From an uncultured Dehalococcoidia bacterium (GTDB lineage Bacteria; Chloroflexota; Dehalococcoidia; Lucifugimonadales; UBA3495): 64,000 nt of DNA. The translations under genes were made by a program, and so were the position numbers. Shown here piece by piece: positions 30,772 to 38,913 of this stretch (the stretch's first letter is position 1; each line of letters opens with the position of its first letter). Below the pieces are notes generated by a model. That model ran no database searches and was not told the DNA's origin. It worked only from the letters and a program-made list of their open reading frames with translations. The DNA lies in the NCBI GenBank assembly GCA_958296225.1, contig OY282456.1, positions 682,001 to 746,000 on the forward strand. Direction: 5' to 3'.

Positions 30772-32547
30772 ATGCGACGCCTGTTGCTCATCGTTCCAAT
30801 TCTGGCGGCCGTCGCGCTGTTGAGCGGGCTGGTTCCCGCTGTAGCGACGGCGCAGAGCGGAGCTCCGTTTTACTGGGAGTCCATTGACGTGGTTATCGGC
30901 GTCCAGGAAAACGGGGATATGCTGGTTACGGAAACGCAGACTTATGCCTTTACCGCGCCGCACACCGACCGGCGTTATCGCTACATTCCGCTGGACCAGG
31001 CGGACAGTATTGATGACGTGTCGGTATCGCTGGACGGGCGCAGTCTCCCGGTCGAAACCGGGGTTGAAAACGGCCAGCAGTGGATTCGCTGGTCGCATCC
31101 GCTGAACGCGCCGGAAACGCTGACTTTCGTATTGCAGTACCGCGTCCGGGGTGGGCTGCGGGTGTCTGATTCCGCAGCCGAAGTGCACTGGAAGGCGTTG
31201 TTCAGAGACCGGGCGGCGGACATTCGCAGCGGCAGCGTAACCGTGCGGCTGCCGGAGTCGCTGGCGGGGCAAATCGGCGGCTACGAAAGCTCCGGCGCGC
31301 CGGCCGATGCCCGTCAGATTGACGACCGCACCGTGCAATTTACGACGCGGGAGAGTTTGCCGCCGGGCCGGGAACTGGAAGTTCGGGTTGCTTTCCCCGA
31401 TGGGTTGCTGGATATGCCAGCCCCGGCCGGGCAGCAGCAGGAGGCGCGCGCGGAGGCATCCGGGCCGATTGTCGCCTGGACTTTGCGGGGGCTGGGAATC
31501 GTCGGGCTGCTGTTGGCGGTATTCCTGTGGCGTCGGAACCGGGCCTGGCCGCGCATCAAGTATCCGCAAATAAGGGGGCCGGTAAGCCGCCCGCCCAGCG
31601 ACTTGCCGGCGCCGGCGGTGTCCGTGCTGGAATCCCGCCGGGTCAGCGCGCGGACAGTTCTGGCGATGATAGTTGAAATGTGTCAGCAAGGCACGCTGCA
31701 AATCGCCGGCGAAGAGGACGGACAGCGGCGCGGCAAGGACAAATTCGCCTACCGCCTGTCTCCCCGGGGCGCGCCGCAGTACGAGTGGGAACGTCTGCTG
31801 TGCGATGCCATACCCGAACAGGCCATCCCGGTGGCCGAGTTGAAAAAGCGGCTGCTGGCACGGCAAGACATCATCGGAGACCAGCTGGGCGAATACCTGC
31901 AATACCGGGGGTTTTTCGACGGTAACCCGGTGCGGGCCATGGCGGAAAGCCGGCGCGGTTTGTGGCTGGCCTTATGGATGCCGGCGGCGCTTTTGGCGGC
32001 CACCGGCCTGGGGTTGTGGCTGGTCTTATGGCTGACGCCATGGGCCGGCGGTCTGACGGGCGCGGCCTTTCTGCCCCTCTGTCTGCTGCTGACTTATCCA
32101 TCGCGGGTAGGATTCCTGGCCCCCACCGAGCCGGCGTTGAACGAGATAAGCCGGTGGCGTCGGCTCAAAGCATACCTGCCGCTGGTTACCCCGGCAGACG
32201 ACTCCGACCGGGCCGACCCGCTGCTGCCCTACGCCATTGCGCTGGGCGTCGCCAACCGCAGGCGGGATTCCGGCGCCGTTCCATCCTGGTTTGGCGCCGA
32301 CGAGCCGGAGGGGATAACTGCGTGGAACCGCAATCACGCTTATCAGGGCTTTATGGCTGCCAGTATGTGGGGCATCGGCGGTCACTGGTGGAGCGCCGGC
32401 AGCCACCACGGCGGTTCGGGTGGATACGACGGCGGATATGGCGGCGGCTTCGGAGGGGGCGGCTTTGGCGGCGGCGGTTTCGGAGGCGGCGGCGGGGGTG
32501 GCGGCGGTGATGGCGGGGGAGGTGGCGGCGGCGGCGGTGGCGGGTAA
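30772..32547 (+). CDS. DUF2207-type membrane protein with glycine-rich tail
   Basis: 591 residues. Signal peptide (LLLIVPILAAVALLSGLVPAVATAQSG), then an extracytoplasmic beta-rich DUF2207 domain (about 28-220: ESIDVVIGVQENGDMLVTETQTYAFTAPHTDRRYRYIPL, the family's opening). A membrane helix lies near 240 (TLRGLGIVGLLLAVFLW), then a cytoplasmic winged-helix-like segment, two more helices (MPAALLAATGLGLWLVLWLTPWAGG...AAFLPLCLLLTYP) and a terminal run of about 50 mostly Gly residues, common in this family. Role unknown. GGGGAG before ATG 30772 fixes the start. Confidence 0.85.
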   Translation: MRRLLLIVPILAAVALLSGLVPAVATAQSGAPFYWESIDVVIGVQENGDMLVTETQTYAFTAPHTDRRYRYIPLDQADSIDDVSVSLDGRSLPVETGVENGQQWIRWSHPLNAPETLTFVLQYRVRGGLRVSDSAAEVHWKALFRDRAADIRSGSVTVRLPESLAGQIGGYESSGAPADARQIDDRTVQFTTRESLPPGRELEVRVAFPDGLLDMPAPAGQQQEARAEASGPIVAWTLRGLGIVGLLLAVFLWRRNRAWPRIKYPQIRGPVSRPPSDLPAPAVSVLESRRVSARTVLAMIVEMCQQGTLQIAGEEDGQRRGKDKFAYRLSPRGAPQYEWERLLCDAIPEQAIPVAELKKRLLARQDIIGDQLGEYLQYRGFFDGNPVRAMAESRRGLWLALWMPAALLAATGLGLWLVLWLTPWAGGLTGAAFLPLCLLLTYPSRVGFLAPTEPALNEISRWRRLKAYLPLVTPADDSDRADPLLPYAIALGVANRRRDSGAVPSWFGADEPEGITAWNRNHAYQGFMAASMWGIGGHWWSAGSHHGGSGGYDGGYGGGFGGGGFGGGGFGGGGGGGGGDGGGGGGGGGGG

Positions 32548-32659
32548 GCCCCTACACCGCCGCCACCGGATTCCCAAAAATCGGTTAGTATCGTCATAAT
32601 GGCGGCCAGTCATCCGGTCAGCGATTAGCAGTGGTATCAGTATTTTCGGAGGTGCGCTT

Positions 32660-33670
32660 ATGAAATTTGGCATCTACAGCTCCATCGCCGACCCGCCGGC
32701 CGGCGAAAATCTCGCCTTGCGGGTGGATGAGGTGGTCGCTGAGGCCAGGCTGGCCGAGTCTGCCGGCTTCGATTCCTGCTTCTTTGGCGAGCATCATCAG
32801 GACCGGGATGGCTTTCTGCCCTCGCCGCTCATCGTGGCCGCCGCCGTGGCCGCCCAGACTACTACGCTCAAGCTGGGCACCTCGGTAATCCTGCTGCCTC
32901 TGCATCACCCCGTCCACCTGGCCGAGGATGTCATCACCCTGGACATTGTGTCGCGGGGCCGCTTTATTCTGGGCGTGGGGCTGGGCTACCAGCCGGTGGA
33001 TTTCCGTACCTTTGACGTGCCGGTAGAACAGCGCGTCAGCCGGTTCGAGGAGGAAATTGAAATCATCCGCCAGTGCTGGAGCGGCGAGCAATTCTCCTTC
33101 TCCGGCGAACACTTCAATCTCGAAGACATCACCATCCGGCCCAGGCCCTATTCCGACCCGGCGCCGCCTCTGTGGATTGGCGCCAGCCGCGCCCCGGGCG
33201 CCCGCCGGGCCGGCCGCATCGCCGACGGTTTCGTCGCCGGCCCCAGCACCGACCTTGAGAGTACGGCAGCGCTGACCAACGCTTACCATCAGGCCGCCGA
33301 GGCCGCCGGACGCGAACCCGTCCTCTGCCTGATGCGCGACGCCTGGGTTGCGCCCACCCGCGCCGAGGCGGAGCGGGTGTACGGCCCGGAGGTCATCGAC
33401 GCCTACAAATACTACTGGCGCAACGGCCTGAACGAGTTTCGCCGCTATACTGACGAATCCCAAATCAACCTCGGCAACCTCGGCCCCGACCGCTTGATTC
33501 TGGGCGAACCGCAAGAAGTGGTAGATGAGTTCCACCGCTGGCAGGAAGCAACCGGCGCGGACTACTTCCTGCTGCGGCTGCGCCACGCCCACTCCGGCGG
33601 CCCGCCCCACGAGCGCATTATGGAGGCCATCCAGCTGTTCGGCGAGGAAGTAATCCCGCATTGCCGGTAG
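32660..33670 (+). CDS. LLM-class flavin-dependent oxidoreductase
   Basis: 336 residues. MKFGIYSSIADPPAGENLAL, ESAGFDSCFFGEHHQDRDGFLPSPLIVAAAVAAQT, KLGTSVILLPLHHPVHLAEDVITLDIVSRGRFILGVGLGYQ and DITIRPRPYSDPAPPLWIGA follow the bacterial-luciferase fold. It is closer to FMN-type alkanal monooxygenases than the copy at 28252, judging by the longer N-terminus and EHH motif. GGAGG before ATG 32660 supports the start. Monocistronic; substrate unknown. Confidence 0.87.
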   Translation: MKFGIYSSIADPPAGENLALRVDEVVAEARLAESAGFDSCFFGEHHQDRDGFLPSPLIVAAAVAAQTTTLKLGTSVILLPLHHPVHLAEDVITLDIVSRGRFILGVGLGYQPVDFRTFDVPVEQRVSRFEEEIEIIRQCWSGEQFSFSGEHFNLEDITIRPRPYSDPAPPLWIGASRAPGARRAGRIADGFVAGPSTDLESTAALTNAYHQAAEAAGREPVLCLMRDAWVAPTRAEAERVYGPEVIDAYKYYWRNGLNEFRRYTDESQINLGNLGPDRLILGEPQEVVDEFHRWQEATGADYFLLRLRHAHSGGPPHERIMEAIQLFGEEVIPHCR

Positions 33671-33763
33671 CACAGGCCCCGGTGCGGTGTATAATCGCAA
33701 CGTTGGTTGAAGGGCGGCGTTTTCGGCGCCAGCACGCAGCTAAAAATGAACCAGGAGAATACG

Positions 33764-34078
33764 ATGACTTTCACCCCCGAACTGATTGCGATTATGAGTC
33801 TTGGCTTTACGGTAGTCGCCAGCGTCGTGGGCTGGGCCTACGCTCTGGGGAATATGCCAAAGCGCAGCGAACTCAACGAGTTACGCAAAGAGGTCAACGA
33901 GCTACGCAAAGAGGTCCGGGAATCCCAAAGAGAGCTCAAGGCGGAGCTGATAGCCGAAATGCGGCGCAGTCATCAACAACTGATGCGCGCCCTGATTACC
34001 CACCGGCACCAGGAACCCGGAGGCGAGCCGGTTTTCAGCGAGCCTCCCGATACGGAACTGGTCGCCGCTGACAACTAA
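33764..34078 (+). CDS. Small membrane-anchored coiled-coil protein
   Basis: 104 residues. One membrane helix (LIAIMSLGFTVVASVVGWAYALG) is followed by a heptad-type coiled coil with an exact repeat, ELNELRKEVNELRKEV, and a Pro/Glu tail. AGGAG six bases upstream supports ATG 33764 over one six codons earlier. A TATAAT box lies at 33690-33695. Size and layout recall small bacterial coiled-coil proteins seen beside toxin or phage genes, but no such neighbour is present. Function unknown. Confidence 0.6.
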   Translation: MTFTPELIAIMSLGFTVVASVVGWAYALGNMPKRSELNELRKEVNELRKEVRESQRELKAELIAEMRRSHQQLMRALITHRHQEPGGEPVFSEPPDTELVAADN

Positions 34079-34111
34079 ACAACTCCGGTCATCCCATCAG
34101 GAGAACTTGCT

Positions 34112-34672
34112 ATGCCCCGCTTCCCCGCCGCCAACCGCGACACTATCCCCCAGGAACAGGCAGCCGCTTTCGACGCCATCGTGGCGACACGCAACAACGT
34201 TGTGCCGGAGCAGGGGCCGATTGCCGTCCAGCTCCACGTGCCCGAAATCGCCCAGCGCGGCGAAGCGCTGCGGGCCTACCTGCGCGCCGAAGGTTCGTCT
34301 CTGCCCGGCAACGTGCAGGAGCTGGCCATGCTGACCACCGCGCGCGAGCTGGATTGCCAGTTCATCTGGCACGCCCACGCCGCCGCCGGCCGCCGCGCCG
34401 GCCTCAGCGATGCCTTGGTGGACAGCCTGCGCGACCAGCAGGACTTGCCAGAGCTATCCTCCGCAGAGTCCGCCGTCATCAACTACGGGCGGGAGTTTTT
34501 CCGCACCCGCCGCGTCTCCCAGGCCACTTTTGACGCCGCCCGGAGCGAGTTCGGCGAGCGCGGCCTCATCGAGCTGACCAACCTGATGGGCTACTACTCG
34601 GTGCTGGCGTTCAACATCAACGCTTTCGAGCAACTGCCGCCAGCATCGGATGAACCGTTCCTGCCAGTCTAG
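34112..34672 (+). CDS. Carboxymuconolactone decarboxylase/AhpD-like protein
   Basis: 186 residues and a clear paralogue of the protein at 21127-21687: VQELAMLTTARELDCQFIWHAHAAAGRRAGLSDALVDSLRDQQDLPELSSAESAVINYGREFFRTRRVS aligns along the whole length. The Glu-Asp-Cys-Trp-His pattern is kept and no CxxC is present. CAGGAG precedes ATG 34112. It is 33 bp after the coiled-coil gene and may share its transcript. The reaction is unknown. Confidence 0.82.
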   Translation: MPRFPAANRDTIPQEQAAAFDAIVATRNNVVPEQGPIAVQLHVPEIAQRGEALRAYLRAEGSSLPGNVQELAMLTTARELDCQFIWHAHAAAGRRAGLSDALVDSLRDQQDLPELSSAESAVINYGREFFRTRRVSQATFDAARSEFGERGLIELTNLMGYYSVLAFNINAFEQLPPASDEPFLPV

Positions 34673-34692
34673 GGGGCAAAAGGGACGGCATA

Positions 34693-35160
34693 GTGACTGA
34701 ACCCAATTACGGCAGCGACCGTGAAACAATCTGGGGAATCAGCCGGAAAGACCGGCCGTGGTTCCAGTTCCTTACCTTGCTGGGCGGCATAGCCGGTTCG
34801 GTAACGTTAGCGGCGCTGGCGCTGGAATACCCGCCGGACGGCAGCACGCCCAGCACAATAGCCCTCAACATCGTTTTGGGAATTGGCGGCAGTTTCGTCG
34901 CTTCCGGTTTTATCGCTTGGGGAATGTTGCAAAGCAAGGAGCTGGCAATGTCAATTGCAGGATGGATTAACGACCGCCGCGCTAAGAACCGGGCCAAGCT
35001 GCGCGCGGAAGGTAGGGAGGAAGGGTACGCCCGGGGCTACGATGACGCCCAAAGCGGCCGTCCCCGGCAAATGGGAGCGGCGCCGGGCGACTCATTGGCT
35101 CAGGACGACCGGGCCGTGCGCACCCGCCGCACTCGTCGCCTGCTGCGTGGCCGCCGGTAA
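34693..35160 (+). CDS. Two-helix membrane protein with basic tail
   Basis: 155 residues starting at GTG. Two membrane helices (FLTLLGGIAGSVTLAALALEY; TIALNIVLGIGGSFVASGFIAWGML) are followed by a basic region (DRRAKNRAKLRAEGREEGYARGYDDA) and an Arg-rich end (RTRRTRRLLRGRR). No domain recognised. Its TAA overlaps the ATG of tldD (TAATG at 35158-35162), implying coupled translation with the TldD/PmbA pair. Confidence 0.55.
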   Translation: MTEPNYGSDRETIWGISRKDRPWFQFLTLLGGIAGSVTLAALALEYPPDGSTPSTIALNIVLGIGGSFVASGFIAWGMLQSKELAMSIAGWINDRRAKNRAKLRAEGREEGYARGYDDAQSGRPRQMGAAPGDSLAQDDRAVRTRRTRRLLRGRR

Positions 35161-36623
35161 TGCTTATGGACGCAATCATCGCCACCGCCCTGGACACTGC
35201 CCAACGGCTGGGAGCGCAGTACGCCGACATTCGCCTGGTCTCCAACCGGGAGCAGCGCATCGTCGTCCGCAACGGCGTGGTGGAAACCATGACCGCCGAC
35301 GAGTCGGTGGGCTTGGGCATCCGCGCGATTTACGACGGGGCCTGGGGCTTCGCTTCCACCCGCGAGCTGACCACTTCCGCTGCTGACCACGCCGCCGGGC
35401 AGGCGGTTCAGATTGCCCGCGCGTCCGCCCGGCAAAATGGCCCCGGCCCAGCGGCGGCCCAACTGCTCGGCGCGCCGGTAGCCAGCCGGGGCAGCTATGC
35501 CACTCCCATCGGCGTTGACCCGTTCACCGTGTCCCTGGACGACAAGCTCGCCCTGCTGCTGGCCGCCGACGGGGAAATGGCCGCCGTGCCTCGGGTAACG
35601 GCGCGCATGGGCAACCTGGTTTTCATCCGGGAGGAGCGTACTTTCGCCAACACCGAGGGGGCTTTGGTCAACCAGACCATCTACGAGGCGGGCGGCGGCG
35701 TACAGGCAACCGCCGTCGGTGGCGGAGAAATCCAGCGTCGTTCCTACCCCCAATCCCACGGCCGGCAGCAGGGATGCGCCGGTTGGGAGTATATCCTTGC
35801 GATGGACTTGCCGGGCAACGCGCAGCGCACTGCCGAAGCCGCCGCCGAACTGCTCACCGCCGAACCCTGCCCCACAGACATTACCACCGACCTGATTATT
35901 GACAGCAGCCAACTGGCCCTGCAAATCCACGAATCCTGCGGCCATGCCGTCGAGCTGGACCGCGCCCTGGGCGATGAAGCGTCTTTCGCCGGCACGTCGT
36001 TTCTTACTCCTGACCTGCTGCATAATTTCCGATATGGCTCCGAACTGGTCAACATTACTGCGGACAGTACCAGTAACACCGGGCTAGGCACGTTCGGGTG
36101 GGATGACGAGGGGCTGCCGGCGCAGGCTACCGACATCATCCGCAATGGACAGTTCGTTGGTTATCTGATGTCGCGGGAGTCAGCCGCCCGGTTGGGGTTG
36201 CCATCCAACGGCTGTATGCGCGCATCATCCTGGAGCCGCATCCCGCTCATCCGCATGACCAACGTCAGCCTGGCGCCGGGCAACTGGACTTTGGACGACC
36301 TCATCGCCGACACTGACGACGGCATCTATCTGGAGACCAACCGATCCTGGTCCATCGACGACCGGCGTTACAACTTCCAGTTCGGCACGGAAGTCGGGCG
36401 CGAAATCAAGAACGGCAAGCTGGGCCGGCTGCTGCGCAACTGCACCTACACCGGCATCACGCCGGAGTTCTGGCGCAGCTGCGACGCCGTTTGCGGGCCG
36501 GAACATTGGCAGCTTTGGGGGACGCCCCGCTGCGGCAAAGGCCAGCCGGGACAGATTGCCCACACCAGCCACGGCGCCAGTCCTTCCCGCTTCCGCAACG
36601 TCCGCGTCGGCGTAATGGGTTAG
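35160..36623 (+). CDS. tldD: TldD metalloprotease subunit
   Basis: 487 residues. TldD and TldE (PmbA) form a zinc protease that digests unfolded leader peptides and matures some modified peptides. The metal-binding motif HESCGH (HExxxH type) lies in LALQIHESCGHAVELDRALG near 258. The N-terminal half has the usual ADIRLVSNREQRIVVRNGVVE, and the C-terminus ends in RNCTYTGITPEFWRSCDAVCG...GKGQPGQIAHTSHGASP. The start is ATG 35160 (overlap with the upstream gene) or 35166. The partner follows after 4 bp. Confidence 0.92.
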   Translation: MLMDAIIATALDTAQRLGAQYADIRLVSNREQRIVVRNGVVETMTADESVGLGIRAIYDGAWGFASTRELTTSAADHAAGQAVQIARASARQNGPGPAAAQLLGAPVASRGSYATPIGVDPFTVSLDDKLALLLAADGEMAAVPRVTARMGNLVFIREERTFANTEGALVNQTIYEAGGGVQATAVGGGEIQRRSYPQSHGRQQGCAGWEYILAMDLPGNAQRTAEAAAELLTAEPCPTDITTDLIIDSSQLALQIHESCGHAVELDRALGDEASFAGTSFLTPDLLHNFRYGSELVNITADSTSNTGLGTFGWDDEGLPAQATDIIRNGQFVGYLMSRESAARLGLPSNGCMRASSWSRIPLIRMTNVSLAPGNWTLDDLIADTDDGIYLETNRSWSIDDRRYNFQFGTEVGREIKNGKLGRLLRNCTYTGITPEFWRSCDAVCGPEHWQLWGTPRCGKGQPGQIAHTSHGASPSRFRNVRVGVMG

Positions 36624-36627
36624 TCGA

Positions 36628-37962
36628 ATGCTCGGCCCCGAACACATCCGCGCCCTGCTCCGCGACGCGCTGCGGCATTGCCCGGATGCGGCGGATGCCG
36701 ACATCTACTTGACCGCGACCGACCAGGCCCTCACCCGCTTTGCCAACAACCGCATCCACCAGAACGTGGCCCATCAGGACACCGTGGCCCACGTTAGAGT
36801 CGCCTCCGGCAAACGCCAGGGCCGCGCCGTTACCAACAATCTCTCACCCGACGGCCTCGCTGACACCGTGCGCCAAGCCGCCGCATACGCCCGTCTGATG
36901 CCCGAAGACCCCGATTTTCCCGGCCTGCCCGAACCGTCACCTATCCTGCCGGTGGCCGCTTACGACGGCGACACCGCCTCCTGCCACCCCGAGCGCCGGG
37001 CCGAAATGGCCGGCCTGGTGTGCCGCAAAGCCGCCGATTTGGCGCTGGATGCCGCCGGCTTTTGCCGCAGCGGGGCCACTGAGCTGGCTGTGGCAAGCAC
37101 CCGCGGAGCCGACGCCTACCACGTCGGTTCCTTCGCTGGCCTGCTCATCACCGCCCGCAGCGACGATTCGGCCGGCTGGTCCAAAGACGGAGGCTGGCGC
37201 ATCGACGCAATCGACCCCGAATCCCTGGCCGACGAAGCCATCGGGAAGGCAGTGCGGGGGCGCAATCCGCAAGACCTGGCGCCGGGCGAGTATCCGGTGG
37301 TGCTGGAACACTATGCCATGGACGATATGCTGGAAGCGCTCAGCGCTTACGGCATGGGCGCCCAGATGGTGCAGAACGGCCGCAGCTGGATGAACGACGT
37401 GCTGGGACAATCAGCGATGAGTCCGTTGGTGTCCATCTGGGATGATGGTGTGAACCCCGCCGGCTGGCCCGTCCCCTTCGACGCCGAGGGCGTCCCCAAA
37501 GAACGGGTTGACATCGTGAGTGACGGCGTCGTACAAACCCCGGTGCACAACAGCTATACGGCGGCCAAAGCCGGCGCCGCCTCCACCGGCCACCAGCGCG
37601 GCGCCACCGGCGGGCCGGCGGCTGCGAACCTGTTCATGCGTCCGGGCGACCGGACTACCGAGCGGCTTATCGCGCAAGTACAACGCGGCCTCTACATCAC
37701 CCGTTTCTACTACACCCGCCTCGCCCACAGCCGGGGCTGCGTGCTGACCGGCATGACCCGCGATGGCACCTTCCTGATTGAAAACGGAGAACTCACTACC
37801 CCCGTCAAAAACCTGCGTTATACCCAAAGCTACGTGGCGGCACTGGCCGGCTGCCTGGCCCTTTCCAGCACAGCCCACTTAAACCTGAACGAGGCGGGCG
37901 TGGCGGTGCACGTGCCGGCGGCGCTGCTGGGCAGTTGGCGATTTACGGGGCAGACGGTGTAA
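36628..37962 (+). CDS. pmbA: PmbA/TldE protease partner subunit
   Basis: 444 residues. It is the non-catalytic homologue that pairs with TldD: same fold, no HExxxH. Visible family segments include DQALTRFANNRIHQNVAHQD, LAPGEYPVVLEHYAMDDMLEALSAYGMGAQ and the C-terminal RGCVLTGMTRDGTFLIENGELTTPVKNLRYTQSY. Four bases separate it from tldD, so both are translated from one mRNA in similar amounts. No peptide substrate gene is evident nearby. Confidence 0.9.
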   Translation: MLGPEHIRALLRDALRHCPDAADADIYLTATDQALTRFANNRIHQNVAHQDTVAHVRVASGKRQGRAVTNNLSPDGLADTVRQAAAYARLMPEDPDFPGLPEPSPILPVAAYDGDTASCHPERRAEMAGLVCRKAADLALDAAGFCRSGATELAVASTRGADAYHVGSFAGLLITARSDDSAGWSKDGGWRIDAIDPESLADEAIGKAVRGRNPQDLAPGEYPVVLEHYAMDDMLEALSAYGMGAQMVQNGRSWMNDVLGQSAMSPLVSIWDDGVNPAGWPVPFDAEGVPKERVDIVSDGVVQTPVHNSYTAAKAGAASTGHQRGATGGPAAANLFMRPGDRTTERLIAQVQRGLYITRFYYTRLAHSRGCVLTGMTRDGTFLIENGELTTPVKNLRYTQSYVAALAGCLALSSTAHLNLNEAGVAVHVPAALLGSWRFTGQTV

Positions 37963-38014
37963 CCTGAGGCAAAGCCACGTTGCGGTTCCGCAGCATTTGG
38001 AGTACGTTGTACAT

Positions 38015-38284
38015 ATGAAAACCACGCTTGACATTGACGAAAGACTGCTGCAGCGCCTGCAGGAAGTGGCCGACCGCCGCGGCTCCAACCTGTCCGCGCT
38101 GGTTGAAGCCGGCATTTTTCAGGTCCTTGGCATGGACAGGGAGATGGAGCAGGAGCGGAAGCGGAAACGCGGCGAACCGCTCCCGGAGCTGCCAACTTTC
38201 AACAGCGGCGGTGAGCTGGTTGATATATCCAACCGGGAGGAACTCTACCGGGTGATGGACGAGTACGATGGTTTTCGATACTAA
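38015..38284 (+). CDS. vapB: VapB-type ribbon-helix-helix antitoxin
   Basis: 89 residues. MKTTLDIDERLLQRLQEVADRRGSNLSALVEAGIFQVL is a ribbon-helix-helix DNA-binding domain; the charged middle and the end DISNREELYRVMDEYDGFRY should wrap the toxin. GTAC-GTT-GTAC at 38002-38012, just before the start, may be an operator half. The reading frame overlaps the toxin gene by 17 bp, the usual antitoxin-first arrangement. Confidence 0.82.
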   Translation: MKTTLDIDERLLQRLQEVADRRGSNLSALVEAGIFQVLGMDREMEQERKRKRGEPLPELPTFNSGGELVDISNREELYRVMDEYDGFRY

Positions 38285-38699
38285 CGTGCTGGTCTATGCT
38301 GCGCGCGATGATTCGGAGTTTCAGACCCCTTGCCAGCAACGCCTGGCCGAAGCGCGCGCCGGCGCCGCGCCGGCATACCTGACCTGGAATATCTGCTACG
38401 AATTCCTGCGGGTAATCACCCATCACAATATCTATCCCCGGCCCTGGAGCCTGGCTGAGGCCCGGCGCTTTCTCGCTATCTTGTTGGAATCCCCCAGTTT
38501 CAGCTTTTTGCGCCCCACGGAGAAGCATTTCGCCACCCTGTCCGAAGTTGCCGCAGAAGTGCCAGACATACGCGGCAATCTGGTGCACGATATGCACACC
38601 GCCGTCTTGATGCGCGAGAATGGCGTCAGCAAAATTTGTACTCGCGATGCCGACTTTCGCCGATTCCCGTTTTTGGAAGTTATCGACCCGCTGGAGTGA
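38268..38699 (+). CDS. vapC: VapC PIN-domain ribonuclease toxin
   Basis: 143 residues. The acidic metal-binding residues of a PIN nuclease are in place: Asp in MVFDTNVLVYA (residue 4), Glu in ICYEFLRV near 45, Asp in LVHDMHTAVLM near 106 and Asp in ICTRDADFRRF near 125. It should cleave RNA, often tRNA or rRNA, when VapB is degraded. It looks intact, unlike the DUF5615 toxin at 23192. The next gene starts 16 bp downstream. Confidence 0.87.
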   Translation: MVFDTNVLVYAARDDSEFQTPCQQRLAEARAGAAPAYLTWNICYEFLRVITHHNIYPRPWSLAEARRFLAILLESPSFSFLRPTEKHFATLSEVAAEVPDIRGNLVHDMHTAVLMRENGVSKICTRDADFRRFPFLEVIDPLE

Positions 38700-38715
38700 A
38701 TGGCGAGGCGCTGCA

Positions 38716-38913
38716 ATGAGTGATTTGAATAACGGCGAAATCCAGGCTCTGGCCAAAGCCGTCGGCCTCTCCCTGCAAGAACCCGAGCTAACCCAGGTGG
38801 CCCACAGCCTCAACGCCATGCTGGAAGCCATGGCCGCCATCAACCCACCCGGTTTCAACCTGGAAGAATACGTTGCCGTAGCGCAGCCGGCCGACCTGGA
38901 GGATGCAGAATGA
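38716..38913 (+). CDS. AtzG/GatC-like small subunit
   Basis: 65 residues. The helix pair EIQALAKAVGLSLQEPELTQVAHSLNAMLEAMAAI and the tail PPGFNLEEYVAVAQPADLEDAE resemble GatC-type partners and AtzG, which stabilise an amidase. Its stop overlaps the amidase start (ATGA at 38910-38913), strong support for a heteromeric enzyme. Too short for a confident family call on sequence alone. Confidence 0.6.
   Translation: MSDLNNGEIQALAKAVGLSLQEPELTQVAHSLNAMLEAMAAINPPGFNLEEYVAVAQPADLEDAE

Noticed and set aside
32400-32546. Glycine-codon run as a possible simple-sequence repeat locus
   Set aside because: It is the in-frame Gly-rich tail common to DUF2207 proteins; nothing shows it is variable.
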